Below are positions 10,837-23,454 of a DNA stretch of 64,000 bases, piece by piece (position 1 is the first letter of the stretch; every line of letters starts with the position of its first letter). Position numbers and translations under genes: made by a program. The notes beneath the pieces were generated by a model. The model saw nothing but the letters and a program-made list of their open reading frames with translations, was not told the origin of the DNA and made no database searches. Source of the DNA: Solea solea (lineage: Eukaryota; Chordata; Actinopteri; Pleuronectiformes; Soleidae); the NCBI RefSeq assembly GCF_958295425.1, contig NC_081145.1, forward strand, positions 25,343,389 to 25,407,388, written 5' to 3'.

Positions 10837-12921
10837 CTGGCTTTAGTACAAGTCATAAACACCATCATCTCCTCCTCCTTCTCCTCCTTCTCCTCTATAG
10901 CAGTGGATAAGGAGTTACAGAAAGTCTGATCCTGGCAACATGGTAAGAATGATGGTAATCACTGGCATTTATGTATCTTCCCCTGGAATTGTAAAGAACG
11001 GGAGATAATCACAGTCACATTTCATGCATTAAATACAATTGTATCCAATCCAATCCAACTTTATTTGTAAAGCACTTTAAAACAACCACAGTTGACCAAT
11101 GGCTACGTCCCGTTAGAGTCAGAGGAAACATAAAAATAAATCTACTCGAGCTTGGATCTGTTGTGGCGTCGGAACACGGCTGTAACCATGACTTCAAGAT
11201 TGGACACATGATCCATAAAAACAGGTTGAAAGAAAACATGATGTCACCGGTGAAGAGATGGCAGCACCAGAGTGCAGATAATGCTGACCCTCATCCTCCC
11301 ATTCTTCTGACTCGAGAAACCCGAGAGTGAAAACTTTCAGCGGGAATTCAGCGAGAGCAATAAACAAAAGGAGTAAATGGAGCTCAGTGTGAAACAGCAC
11401 AGTTTACATAAAATGTTAAAGCTTTAAAAGTAGCACTTGCAGAATATGACGCTGTCCATTTAAATATGAAATATACTCCTATATACACTGATATCCACAG
11501 AGCGGTAATTATTCACACTACACACGGCGATGCGACACAACTCATAACCAATCTGTGCATGTCTCGTCATAAAACAGTGATTTGCAAGACTGCGTGTGTG
11601 TTTAATCAAAGGAGGAGGTATTTAGTTTGATTTGTTTAACGTCTTTTTCCTCAAAACAGGCAATAAAAGTGGGATTTAAAAAAAAAAGAAAAATAATTAT
11701 TTCCCATCATCCTCCTCTTCAGTCTGCACAAGACACACTATGTGTAACCAAGGGTGTTAAGAAGATTCTAGGGCCCCTAGCCCCCCCATTCTACGTCAAA
11801 CTAAGACAAAAAAGTTAGTGACATTGGTGTAAAGGAGTAATTTCTACCACACAAGCCACGTCTTTCAGTACAGCCAACATTTGCAGGAACTTTTATTAGG
11901 AACTTATTTACCAGGGGAGAAGAATTCCCACCCGGTAATCTGCGTGGTTTCCACCGCACCTCAAACTTCATGTCACCCGTTCCATTTTAATAAACAAGAA
12001 CATCTTGTTTGATGTGCACGGGAGGCTGCGCCATAATTTGCATCCAAATTTATTAGCACTATTTCATCATGTCCGGTGTGCAAATGACCTTTAGAACGAT
12101 ACGCACTAAATATCATGACAAACTAGATAGTTTTACAGCATTCTTCAGCACATAGCCCCGCCCCTCTAAAGTTCCTGGTAATCTAAAAAGTCCCTAGCGT
12201 CCGCGAGTGGGTACTTCTTTTTCCCTGGGTCATTTAGCTTTTAATCGCCCAGATTCAAGGCGATTGGTTGCTAAACTCCAGATTGTCTTATTGGGCCCTT
12301 CTCAAACCCGGGCCCCTGGTTCTTGTCAGCTTGATTCAGATGATTCAGGGAATTCTGACGCACTCAGGCTTTGACGGAGGTGACGTTCAAAATCGATCTT
12401 GATGACGTCATATGAAGTTTTTATTTGAAATCTTACATTAAATTGCTATAATTTGGCTTGATTTCATGACCTCTGAACTTTCATTATAGCAGTGTTGTCT
12501 TTGATCGCTGTCACATTTTTCAGATTCAAGGTGATAGGTTGCTAAACTCGACTACGACCAGATTGTCTCTCAGATACTTGCCAGCTCTTCCAAAAACCCT
12601 TCTCTGAGCTGTATGTGGCGGTCAGAGCTGAACCTACTGTATCTCGTGTCCTGTGTTCCATCATTAATGAAATCCAGGAGAAGTGAGAAGAACGGGTTTG
12701 AAGCCTAAAGTTTGAAAACACAGAACTTTGTGCTTGCACCATTTTCCCCCGCAGGCGACAGTTTGACTCCAGCGCTCAGGTTAACCTTCCTTTCCTCAAG
12801 GCTGAGTCTCACTGTCCCACTTAAACCTCTGGTCACAGGGATCGTGCATTTTTCACGCCGCCATCTGCCGCTGAAACTTAAAGCTACTTCAGCGTGCACA
12901 GTGGAATTGGAGGACAGGGGT

Positions 12922-12943
12922 TACACACACACACACACACACA
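12922..12943. repeat. (CA)n microsatellite
   Basis: CA run of about 11 units. Confidence 0.95.
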
Positions 12944-14543
12944 TACAGCTATTCTTCTTAGAGCACTGCCTAAACAAAGCATCATCTCTAACCTTAACCT
13001 TTTGTCAAAGGGAAACACTCAGTGCTGTACTTAAGTAAAAAATCTTCTTTTGTAAATTTTGTCTCTTTCATGTAAGTAAAACAATTTTAAGGGAGTTGAA
13101 TTTGAAGTTTTAAGCTTTCATTAAAGATTCAAAAGCCTCTTCTAAAAGAGAATCATCGTCAAAGAAGGAGTGGGTGATATGCGACACATGCACGATGGTA
13201 TGTAGTGATCCACGTTATCACACCAAATATACTGCACCATTAATGTGACAGTGATTCAGTGCTGCTTCTCTTTCTCCCACAGTCCTTTCTGTCCAATTTA
13301 ACCCATTTGTCAGAGCAACGAGTCGTCGCCGCAGGCAAAAAGATGTGGTGGCGCTCTGCTCTGGTCAATAACGTTACATTTCCACTGCTGCGTTATTGAA
13401 AACTTCACCGCAATCAGATTTGTCCCCTGCAGCTTACATGGAACACGTCTCCTCATAGCAGGGGTTTGGTGTTTGAGACAATGAAAGCAGCACCTCCGCA
13501 CAGAACACACTCCGAGATCCAATCTGCACGAGTTATATTCCTATAAAACAACAGTGTGACGACTGAACTGAGGCTCTGCTTCGTACAAACACATGCACTC
13601 GGATTTTCCTCCCGTCTCCGCAGCCTGCAGATTTATGCTTTTCTGAGCTTCAGCCTCCAGTGACGACATGTTATCCGAGCACCGCGGAGTAACTTTTCAG
13701 ATTGGTGCACCTCGGTGAATTAGCAGCGCAGGCCTCTAATTGCTAATTCTGCCAGTTTAATTAATGCTCAAACGTACAGCAGCTGCTTTAAACCATCCGA
13801 GCACATCCTGCCTTTTTTTTATGGAAAGGAAGAAAACGTTATGGGCTGATTGGAGAGCTTTTTCTTATCCTTCACAAACTCTTTATTTCTGCTCACGACC
13901 TTTGACCTTGTAGGGTTTTTTTTCTGCCACTGGAATCCAACAGACACTGGGTTTATTTGACTTAAAGATCCAGTCATTTATCGTCGTAGGCTAGGGGGGT
14001 ATATGAAAGAACAGAGTCCATAAAACCTCCATAAATCCTTGTTGAAATCCTCTTCATGTCTGAATAAGGAAAGTTAGGAACTAATTACAGACTTCCCCTT
14101 TAAAGCTAGACCAGAGATAAAATGACTTTATTTCAATGGGAGCTTCTGTGTGTTCAAAATAATAATAATGTTCTGGTTTCTTTGCTCCACACAACAAAAG
14201 AAATCACTCAAACAAGACGTTTGAGAGCGTCATCATTTTCCACTAGAACGTAATGAAGCGATGATGAAAATAACTGCTGGTATGAAGAATGAACTTTATG
14301 GGTCGACAGGTTTGACTCAATATGACTCTGTGTGGATCTCCTGAAGCCTTTAAGGCTTCTGTGTTGAGCTTCTTCACCGTCGAGTGTTTAAAGTCAGCCC
14401 GGCTTGATTTAATGCTTTTGTTTTCCTCCTTTTTGTGAAGCAAGGCAACCTATAACTTTGAGCCCCTTGTGTACGACACACTGTTAGACAGGTGGATTCA
14501 ATCGTCAACTAGGCAGAACGGTGTTTGTTTTCTGGGTGAACTC

Positions 14544-14567
14544 ATCTCTCTCTCTCTCTCTCTCTCT
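14544..14567. repeat. (TC)n microsatellite
   Basis: TC run of about 12 units. Confidence 0.95.
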
Positions 14568-14914
14568 AATCCTGCACCAGACAGAAACAACTGTTACCTG
14601 CAGCCTCGTAGAATAACAAGCAGCTTCAGCCGAAAGCCCTGCAGGACCAAACTGTGACTACGACGCAAGCAGGAAATACACTTGGCATGTGAGAGGACCG
14701 TGATTCGCTCTGCAGAACATATTTGCTCCCATATTGTATGGCTGCAGCGGCAGGATGCCAAGGAGGAGCCCCGCAGGATTTCATACCTGGCTAAGCACCG
14801 AATAAAAGTATAAACTCTTGACTTTACTTTAACTTCCGCTGCACAGTGAGTAATGTCATGCTCCTCCACGGTTTATGTACATTATGCTCATTGTTGATTT
14901 TCCTTTTTTTGTCT

Positions 14915-15085
14915 CTCAATCTGCATGTTTTAGATGTTTCCCTGCTCCAACACACCTGATTGAAATAATCAGCTCATCAACAAGCTCTGAAAAAGCCTTG
15001 AATCAAGCTCTGAAAAAGCCTTGAATCAGGTGTGTTGGAGCAGGGAAACATCTAAAGGACCAGGATTGAGAAACTCTGCATTAGA
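14915..15085. mobile_element. MITE-like element with 33-bp perfect inverted repeats
   Basis: Arm 14929-14961 (TTTAGATGTTTCCCTGCTCC..) is the exact reverse complement of 15024-15056. Between the arms a 22-bp unit containing AAGCTCTGAAAAAGCCTTG occurs twice in tandem. The outer flank GGACCAGGATTGAGAAAC matches the outer part of a non-autonomous DNA element I recall from fish genomes. No coding sequence. Confidence 0.82.
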
Positions 15086-15174
15086 GAAGTCGTATATTGC
15101 TCATACGGACTGTAGATTTTCAGTACTTGTTTTCGCTAAAGTCTGCTCCACGCTAGAGAATTCATTGGCCAGGT

Positions 15175-15345
15175 TTCAATCCCAATCTGGCCCTTCCAAC
15201 AATCGGGGGTGCCTTCTGATTTGAACAGATTATCTGGCCAAATTATCCTGGATTTTAAGGTCATTGGATTAAACGTGTCTGATATTTACGACTAAACAGT
15301 GATTTGGCGGAGGCGTGAGCAGAACACTCGATAACCAACGACAGC
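15175..15345 (+). repeat. dispersed repeat family E, plus copy
   Basis: Shares CTGGYCCTTCC, GGGTGCCTTC, TGAACAGATTATCTGG, CCAAATTATCCTG and GGCGTGAGCAGAAC, in the same order, with the reverse complement of 38140-38350. No coding sequence. Confidence 0.7.
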
Positions 15346-16501
15346 GAGTCGAGTTTCTGCGATTCCCTGGAATCTCCTCCCTGAAATCTTCAAGTTTGTT
15401 GTGCCTTTGGTCTCCCAATGCTTTTAAAATCAAGTCAGATTTGAAAATCCTTTCGTGTGGGACGGTCTTAAGTTGTTCAGGGGAAACATTTATTTTGACT
15501 TCTTCTCTATTTTATCTTTCTCAGCCTTTCTGGTCTTTTTTTTCTCTCGCTGGATTCAAATATTGTGTTGCACAGAGCGCAGAGTCTTGACAGACACAAA
15601 ATTCATTAAACGCCTCTAGTCTCTAGCGCAGGATGGTTGTGCGTTGCTAAAAATTGAAAACAAAATCTATTAAAGGTCCAATTTGCAACATTACAAGTTG
15701 TCAGGGAACGAATAATAACCCCGGCTTTGAATGCAGCGACCCCAAAAACAATGTAAATGTGTTCACTTTCAGGTTAATTATGCGTCTCATCACACCTCCT
15801 CCCTTTCTGGAAAATCATCCCTATCAAACTCTCTGTCTATTCTGACATTTGAGAAACAGTTTGGAACTTTTCTGCTGCTGTTGTCAGTCACAGAAACAGG
15901 AGCTTTGACAGCAGCGGGCCTCGGAGACAAGAGAGAGAGGAAAATGATGGAGAAGACGAGACTGCGCCGGAGCGAGTGATAAACCAGGTGTGTCACCGTT
16001 TATCACAGAGTTGAGCGAGAGACGATAAACAAATATGAAGCAGGAACGACCCGTGGCATCTTCATCTCCCCCACTTTTCCGGCTCATTAAAAGAGGACAA
16101 ATGTTGACTCCTGCGGGAACCAGCATCTACAAGCTTGCACTAAGTAGATTTAAGGGCATAGGAGATAAGGACAGATGACATGAGGCTGCTGGTTGCATCT
16201 GTTTAACTATGCATGTGTTTGCAGGCCTGTTTGTACAGTGGTTGTGTAGCTGCGTGTGTGTGTGTGTGTGTGTGTGAGACAGAAAGACTAATTTAAAGGC
16301 AGAGAATATGCATGAAACAGCACAGGCAGTTGACAGATACATTATCAAAAGGGCTTTCTGGCCTCTGAACATGCAGTTAGACGTATTCAGCCTCTGGCAG
16401 GGCAGAGGAAAACACAGTGGAGAGTCCATGGACGTGTGGAACGGGAAAAAGATACACAAAGTTTACATCTATTCACATGAGTCCCACTTCTTTAACGTTG
16501 G
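15346..16501 (-). other. probable 3' UTR and immediate 3' flank of nrn1l
   Basis: This stretch directly follows the nrn1l stop codon. It holds a (GT)n tract at 16252-16276 and otherwise unique-looking sequence. The first AATAAA I find on the minus strand is at 15489-15494, which would give a 3' UTR of about 1 kb. That end is only a guess because the hexamer is common in AT-rich DNA. A short stretch near 15665-15720 resembles a common fish dispersed repeat. Confidence 0.35.
16252..16276. repeat. (GT)n microsatellite
   Basis: GT run about 230 bp beyond the nrn1l stop codon, so probably in the 3' UTR as CA on the transcript. Confidence 0.95.
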
Positions 16502-16802
16502 TTATATCCAAAACAGCAGCAGCAGCAGCAGAGGAGAGAGTAGCATGAGAAAGTGGAGGCGGCCTGTCAGGCGAGCAGCGTGGCCTCGTAGAGACTCCTG
16601 GTTGATCTCGCCCTGGTTGGACGAGCCGCGCGAGGACACCGAGGAGACTGGGTGGCTGTTCCGGTTGGAGCACATGTCGTAGAGGTTCCCAGAGAACTGC
16701 ATCTTTTTGGATTCCTGTCGCAGAGACTCCCACACGGCTGCTGCTTCCTCCGGACAGCCGGCCATCGCCACGTTGGCACAGTCATGGAAGTCATCCCACG
16801 AC
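16502..16802 (-). CDS. nrn1l: neuritin-1-like, last coding exon (exon 3)
   Basis: This exon encodes the C-terminal 99 residues of a neuritin-like GPI-anchored neuronal protein. Neuritins (CPG15 family) are small extracellular proteins that promote neurite growth and neuron survival. Seen: the intron ends in a pyrimidine-rich tract and CTACAG, and the exon starts with a G that completes an Arg codon begun in the previous exon. It then reads SWDDFHDC, AGCPEEAAAVWESL, NLYDMC and NQESLRG, and ends in a leucine-rich hydrophobic tail before TAA at 16502-16504. The three cysteines (HDC, AGC, DMC) are family cysteines 4-6. The block CPEEAAAVWESL and the later NQESLR point to the NRN1L branch rather than NRN1. 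The tail fits a GPI-attachment signal, with the serine-rich stretch before it as the likely cleavage region (inference). The paralogue (a or b) cannot be told. Confidence 0.94.
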
Positions 16803-17029
16803 CTGTAGAAAGGAAGAGCACATGGGAGATTCAGGGTATTCAGATGGATTTAAAGTGGAACTGTGCAAGTCAGGTCAGAGCTCCCCCTACAGTTTCAGAG
16901 TACATGTTTTTACGACACTACTGTAAACATGCATCCATCGTCTGATGATCCCCCCCTCCCTGTCCCTCATGTGTAGCCCCCCCACAACGTTTTCTCTTCC
17001 TCCGAAAACTTTTTCCTCCTTTTTTCACC

Positions 17030-17215
17030 AGCTTTTCCATGATGAACGTCTAAAATAACGTTATCACTGCCTTCCTGACTTCCACTAACAGACAGTTGGG
17101 GAAACAACTCCAAACAGTCTCCAATCTCCCTGCAATAAGACATTTAACCATCGCAATGACTCCAAAGCTGTTAAATAAGGGTAAAAGTCCTGCATAGTTC
17201 TGCTTTAAAGCTTTT
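17030..17215 (-). repeat. dispersed repeat family B, minus copy
   Basis: On the minus strand it reads TTTAAAGCAGAACTATGCAGG, ATTTAACAGCTTTGGAGTCA, GGTTAAATGTCTTATTGCAG and GGGAGATTGGAGACTG. The same blocks in the same order are at 51712-51830, with partial copies at 51250-51350 and 23470-23550. Confidence 0.75.
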
Positions 17216-17219
17216 AGAC

Positions 17220-20200
17220 GAGTGACCGAATGAGTTAAAATAGCATTATTGGTTAGCTCAGCAGTTTTGCTTCAGAAAACCATCCATCCACGGCCGTTAT
17301 CGCTGTCCAATCCGTACCAGACACACAGTTTAGTTCAGTTTGGAACGTTAGTTTGGACGGGTATAAAAATAAATTCACCCAATGGCATCCCAGGTGAATT
17401 TATTTTTCATTTAGCACAAACTGCAGATAAAATAATTAGTCTCTATTTTTTATTAGTTTTTTGGACTCTCACCTGATTGTATGAATTGTTGTTTTTCATT
17501 ACCTTTTATATTTATACCAGGAGCTGGGTCATCTCTACGGAGGCAGCCTTTCTGGACTTCCTTGTTTTTTACAACAGCCCACAATAGAAGCAAACTAAAG
17601 GCTACACAGGTTCTCCAACACACTCGGAAGGGAAGAGTGAGGAGTATCCAGCTGCCACACACACTACAATCCACCGATGAGACGGCAGATATTGTCACAG
17701 AACCAGGAGACAACACACATTTTCATACAGACAATATATCCTGCGGTACAACAAAGAGAGGATTTGGAGTGTTTTCTTACAGTAGGAGAGCATTTTTTTA
17801 CTGTATTGCCTAAAATCCTCTTCACACCCAGATTGTAACTACTTAATTAATTAATTAATGCCCGTAAACTGTGCACTAATCGCGCATGCTCAGAAGACAA
17901 CGCCAGAGAATATGCTAGCTTCCTAAATAGCAACGTTATGGCAGAAAAGAAGAGGTACCAACAGCAGGTGTTGGTTGCAATCCAAATACTGTTTTTTTTT
18001 TGGAAAGCTACTGACAAGAAATAGGCTGATGCAGAACGATCCAAGCCCAGAGTGAACATCAGTGCTGCGTTTGAACGGTGGCGACGACTGAAAGCTCGGA
18101 AAGGGCTGCAAAGCGATGCCATGGTGGCGCTGTTTCTACTGCACAGGCAGTTTAACTTTCTACCTTTGTGATCTTTTGAGAGTATTTGTTGTTTTTCGGC
18201 ATCACGTTGTCATTTGAACAAAAAGTACCGACAGATGGTGCGCAAGTGCTTGCAAATCCACGTTTGTTGCGCATAGCGCTTGTTGCCGTAGAGTTTGCAG
18301 TATGTAGCCTGCTCTTACTGTCTTTCAAGGATCTCCAAAGCTATCTTTTAATGAATCATTTTCTTTTACGCTGTTGGCAGTCCACACTGTGTCCCCCTGG
18401 CTATTTCCAACGCTGACACAGAAGTAGAAAAAGAGATCACAGGCAGTGCTGCAACAGTACGAGTGCAGTAGTCGACCTATAGATATGAAACTGAGCAAAT
18501 TAAGCCTAAGGATTTGATGCATCATTCCTTTAAATCCACACTTCCACACCAATCATCTCTGTGCTCACATGGTTTAACTAATGAAGACGTAAGTGAGGAA
18601 GTCGCTGTGACAGAGAAGCACAAGTCATTTCATGGAGTAACTCTGTTTGTCTTCTTCTTCACCGCTCGGAGAGCAAAGGTTTCCCTGTGGGTTAAACAAC
18701 ACTTCATTCTGTCATGGACTTTGTTGAATTGTTGCTGCTTCATATAAATGTGATTGTTTGGAACAGTCCTAGACCTGAGAGGAGAAACAATGAGGGCGGA
18801 AAACAGAAGGAAAGCGAGGAAGAACACACGGGCAGGAGTAATTATCTTACACAGACTTCCCCGGGATACACACGTCTTCTTCTTCCTTTCTTAGTGAAAC
18901 TTTATGTCACGTAACCTTCATGCTGAGTCTGACAGTAAATGGCTGGTAATTCTTCCTCTCATCACAAGTTTATCTCCAAGGAAATACTGGCTGAGTGCTA
19001 AATACATGAAGAGAGAGAGGGAGAGAGAGGGAGAGGGGGGAGGGGGGAGACGGTGGAAGGAGCCGAAGCAGATGGCACTTTTCAAAATATGCCTGACACA
19101 AAACTCACAAATGCTGACAACACATTTCACATTAACACACAAAACACATTCATCTAATTACTACCACGACTTTGCCATGTTCACAACACAGGAGCTGTGT
19201 GTCTATCGCACCCTCACACGCAACACGATACAAAGCAGTTTCCCCCCAAACCTTAAAAACAGAAACATATTTGAGAAATTCTATTAATATTCAGTGACAA
19301 TCTTTCCCTAAACCAAAGCCCACAAGGAAAATATCATCGTTTTTTTATATCATGGCACACAGGAGATGTTGATCCGCTGTTGCCTCCATCAGTCACTGAT
19401 TTACCTCCTGTGTCCCCACAAGCTAAAAACACTGATTTTCTCTGTGGACTTTGGTGCAGGGGAGTGGGAAGTTGATAAACTTCAGTTTTGACCATACTCT
19501 TAACCAGGGTTAGTTTTACATGGGAAGGTGGAGTAATGTCATTTTATCTGTAATATCAACGGCCAATTTGCACGGGATAAGAAATCTCAGTAGAACTACC
19601 ACGACTGGGAGGGGTACATTGGGGTAAATCGCTTTGTCTCTTCCAGGAGCCATTTACTGCCGTTACGTCTAATTCAGTGCACTCAGACAAGCCACATGTT
19701 CTGACCCGGGACACCAACAAAGGCCCAGACCTGGAGGGCAAGGGTAGGTAACAAACCTGGAGATCCCCAACCTGGCACCGGAAACAACCTCACCCCAACT
19801 TCCCAATCATTACATTACCCCACCTCTTCATGTAAAACTACTCCTGTCCAGATAGGGTTTTAAAGAGGTGTTGTAACTTGTGTTAAGTGGCTAAAATCTG
19901 CTTCCCTCTCTGAAACCTCCTGTGTTATCAGCGAGAACAACTACCACTCTTCAAATAACCTAAACTGTCCCTTTAAGACTCCTCAGACTGAATGCTCTAC
20001 AATTCTCCAAACTGCGTGGACTGACCCTATAAAAAAAAATCAAAGTTCAATTTACTACATAATAAATCAAAGGTAGAGTCAGTCCTCATAAATTCCGGAT
20101 ATGCATCAAAGAAAAAAAGGGACAGAAAAGAGACACAGATCTGATGCTGGTGAGACCAACTGCTTCTGAGAAGAGCGGAGACTCATTTTTTATTCATTGT

Positions 20201-20430
20201 GTGGTTGTGTGGAATTGATCACCGGAGCAAATAAGATAAATATGATGGGATGTTCTCCTTTGTTGCCGCTCTGATGCCTTGCAGCCTTTTATTACTTCTG
20301 ATCCTGCAAAGTGTTGATGTAAATCTCGCCGTAACTGAACAGTTGACGTTAAACAGCTTAAGAAAGTCCTTTAAAAATACAATATTTGAAGTTTTATACA
20401 ATGTCATGTGGATTACGTTTACTTTCAAGC
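17220..20430. other. intronic stretch without recognised features
   Basis: Unique-looking sequence with a purine-rich (GAGA) block at 19010-19050 and simple AT tracts. No exon-like segment is supported. Confidence 0.5.
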
Positions 20431-20454
20431 ATACACACACACACACACACACAC
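20431..20454. repeat. (AC)n microsatellite
   Basis: AC run of 12 units next to a family-D repeat. Confidence 0.95.
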
Positions 20455-20519
20455 AGTCTGGTTTCCATGACTTCAGAGGACATTACATTGACATTCATTT
20501 TCTGGAGACTTCTTTTAAC

Positions 20520-21110
20520 CTTAACCATAACTACTACTGACCTAATACTAACACTAACCTTAAACTGTCCAACATGTATTCATGCCTAAGACATGTCCCC
20601 ATAACGTTACCGTGTAAACAGATTTAGGTCTCCACAGCGTGAGTAAAGTCCCTGATGTGAGGTAGAATGTCTTAGAGAGGTTCATATCTTTGTGAGGACC
20701 AAAAAAAACCCCAAAAAGATAAAAACCTGGGGATATTTTGACCTTGAGGGGACTTTTTGGCTGGGTCCCACAACTTTAAAGGAATTCTTCAGGCTTAAGA
20801 CTTCCCCATGAAGAAGAACCTGCTTTTCTGAGGAGCAGTCTAAGGTTAGGGTTAAGATTAAGGTTAGGGACAATGCAGTCAATGCAGTGTCCTGAGAAGA
20901 ACACTGAGCAAACCTGTGTGTGTCTGTGTGTGTGTGCTTGAATTAAATTCTTTGTGACATCCAAACCTATGTTTGTGAGGACATTTTTTTTGGCCCCCAC
21001 AACTTTAAAGAGCTTTTTCAGGGTTGAGACCAAAGGGTTAGCGATAGAATTGGGGTTAAGGTAAGTGGTTAGATAATACATTATGTCTATGATATGTCCT
21101 CAGTAAGATC
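20520..21110. repeat. dispersed repeat family D (GTGAGGAC-type), linked to microsatellites
   Basis: Contains TTGTGAGGAC, CCCACAACTTTAAAG and degenerate TTAGGGTTAAG strings, with CA/TG tracts nearby. The second half (20950-21110) repeats the same order. Related copies lie at 36585-36705, about 59150-59240 and 62275-63375. Confidence 0.65.
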
Positions 21111-21278
21111 ATTTGTTTGTGTGTATGTGAGTGAGTGAGTGCGTTTGGACTGTGTTCAAGACTTAAACACTCCAGAGGTCCAGCTGTGACAGAGCAAATG
21201 CTCTGCGACGAATGTTTACCTGCTGCTGTGGGAGGAGAAGTTGACGGAAGGGGGTGGAGGGGGTGACAACATCTGGTG

Positions 21279-21301
21279 ATGTGTGTGTGTGTGTGTGTGT
21301 G
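21279..21301. repeat. (TG)n microsatellite
   Basis: TG run. Confidence 0.95.
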
Positions 21302-21599
21302 CGGGTCTACTTGTGTGTCCTCCTAAACCAGTGTGGCTATTGCTTGTGAAATGGGGGATATTTCATACTTCATTTAAGAGTCAGTAAGAAGCCGATACAC
21401 AGAAAAAGGAGGAAAAACACGGCAAACACCACATTGTCGGACTAATGAGACAAAGTTAATGTTCTGCCAGCTCACAGAACTGAACATTTTAAAGTTAGTA
21501 GATGGTGGAGAGACGCTCAGCATGCTGGCAACTAAAGGTGTTATGGTGTGTGACGTATTTGGTCAACACAGTTACAGAGATTTTTGATTATCAGGTGAG

Positions 21600-21780
21600 A
21601 TGACCTGGTTAGCACTCTTGCCTTTGCAGCAAGAAGACCTGGGTTCCCGACCCGGTCAGGGGACAGGGACGTATCTCCACCTACTGTAGCGGAGGTGAAC
21701 ACACTTCATATAATAAATTGATTTCCCCCCCGTTAGAGCTTGTAAACTGGCCAATTCAATGGCGTGGTTTGGGGATTTTT
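21600..21780 (+). mobile_element. tRNA-derived SINE-like unit, copy 1
   Basis: Shows GGTTAGCACTCTTGCCTTTG followed by AGACCTGGGTTCCCGACCC, similar to RNA polymerase III A and B boxes of tRNA-derived repeats. It continues with GGGACGTATCTCCACCTACTGTAG. The same two parts occur near 54350 and 54585, there separated by about 200 bp. Confidence 0.6.
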
Positions 21781-22088
21781 GGGTTTAGGTCCGGTCTCCA
21801 GTCACAGGTGGTGCAGAGACAGCAGAAACACAGCGAGGACACTGACAGACAACCAGCTGCTCTCGCGAACCAAAACCTTTCCCGAGGGTCCGTCTGCTCT
21901 GCTGCTGCTTATATCTGAAAACCTCCAAAAACCCCACGTCGGAGCTTGTTTCCCCGTCCACGTTTTTAAACAAAAACGATTGAACACAGCAGTATGGCCA
22001 TCTGGGTTTTGACTGTGTTCCATTGCTCCGTGTTACAGGATACATTTACTGACATCTGGAGCCATTTTCAACACACTTAATCAGGGCG

Positions 22089-22124
22089 TTTATGGGGCCC
22101 TAAGCTGAGTTTGGGCCCCATAAA
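22089..22124. repeat. hairpin with 12-bp perfect arms
   Basis: TTTATGGGGCCC (22089-22100) and GGGCCCCATAAA (22113-22124) are exact reverse complements with a 12-nt loop. Confidence 0.9.
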
Positions 22125-22267
22125 GGAGTAGCCGGTGCTTGACTAATATTGATACAAATGTAACACTATAGACTGCATTAGTTATAGTTGTGTTGTTTAA
22201 AAACTGTTTTAATTTGTACATTCATATTCAAAGTAAAGCACTACTACTGCATTTGCCACATCTGCCA

Positions 22268-22268
<1 letters not shown>

Positions 22269-22306
<38 letters not shown>
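22269..22306. repeat. (CA)19 microsatellite
   Basis: Uninterrupted CA run. Confidence 0.98.
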
Positions 22307-22308
<2 letters not shown>

Positions 22309-22309
22309 T

Positions 22310-23450
22310 CTGCTAAACTGATTTCCAAACCAAACTTTGTGGAGAAGAGTGTTTGGGCCTGGGAGAAGATTTACAATCCAGTAATTCTTTTAACTTCTTC
22401 TTTTTTCATGTGATATTTCTACGATCAAAACTTGGCCTTGGTGTTGATGTACTCTGCTGAGTTTTTGGAGTGTGTGGTTTTTTCCATCCTCCAATTTTAC
22501 TTATTCATTCATGAAATAAAAACTTGGAAATTCACAAATGTTCCATATTTAACCACGGAGTCGATACAGTGTCTAGCTCGCTCAGAACATTGCCCACGTT
22601 CACTATCATATCTCCCTTCACGAGCTGAAAATAACACGGCATGTGAAAGTGTTATTTTCTTAAACATCACTTACGTGGGCCTTTTTATAAATCCTGCACA
22701 AACCTCACAGTGTGTCGTGACTATTCTGTCCAAGGTTAAGGTAAAAAAAACAAACATTGCATTTTCTCAGCTCATGTGTGAATTGAAAAGGAGCAAAGAA
22801 ACGAAGAGAATTCTATTCTTGCGATTGACTTTGACAAAGCTTTTATATAACAACCGACATGTTTGTGCTGCAGTGGCCTTCATCGGGGTTACCAGATTGA
22901 TGTGCTTCATGAAGGCTTCCTTCACCTTGTTGCAGAGCGAGTGAGAGAGAGAGAATAAAGTCCTTTCTGATTTTCAACTCACTTTGATCCACTCTGCTAT
23001 AAGAAAGTATTCACCCCCTCTTTGTGTTCTTCTTGGTTTTACAAATGTTGAGGTTTTCAGGAAGTTTGCTCTGTTTGACTAAATCGTTTCCACCACATAA
23101 AAGGTGTTGCACTGCAGATCAGAAGAAAGACACGCACATAGATAAACTCAAGCAAATCGGGCCACACATGCACTGCACACACAACAAAAACCTACAGGCG
23201 AGCAGCAGACTGACATTGTGTTTGTCCTTTTGTTTGTCGTGCCCATTGATGTGTTGTTTTTTGCCCTTTTTCTTGTTCTTCTTTTAACTTGTTTTCCAGT
23301 TTGTTCTTTCTTAAGTTGGAGGGTGTTGAGCCCTCAGGCCCTGTACAAATCTGTGAAAGACCAAAGGCAAGAAGACAAATACGAAATGTTCTGGACCTCA
23401 CCTGGAAAACAGGGCTGTCACACTAAGTTTTAGGGGCTTAACTATATACT
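22310..23450. other. intronic stretch without recognised gene
   Basis: A 170-codon plus frame (22432-22944) begins at a TTG and has no recognised domain. Near 22850 the stretch GTGCTGCAGTGGCCTTCATC resembles retroelement-associated sequence in fish (weak). Confidence 0.4.
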
Positions 23451-23454
23451 CTAA

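Larger units (their letters stand above)
10850..14914. other. gene-free stretch with possible conserved non-coding sequence
   Basis: Contains a minus-strand LINE/SINE tail-like piece at 11043-11092 (ATCCAATCCAACTTTATTTG), a duplicated 40-bp segment (12252-12290 and 12521-12570), a CA repeat at 12922-12943 and a TC repeat at 14544-14567. A homeodomain-site-rich block lies at 13690-13800. No gene is recognised. Confidence 0.5.

Noticed and set aside
21640..21665. Possible tRNA gene (GGGTTCCCGACCC B-box-like string)
   Set aside because: No matching acceptor stem, anticodon arm or full cloverleaf; better explained as a tRNA-derived SINE.
22432..22944. 170-codon plus-strand open frame
   Set aside because: Starts at TTG, no domain or splice logic, lies in the nrn1l intron next to retroelement-like sequence.
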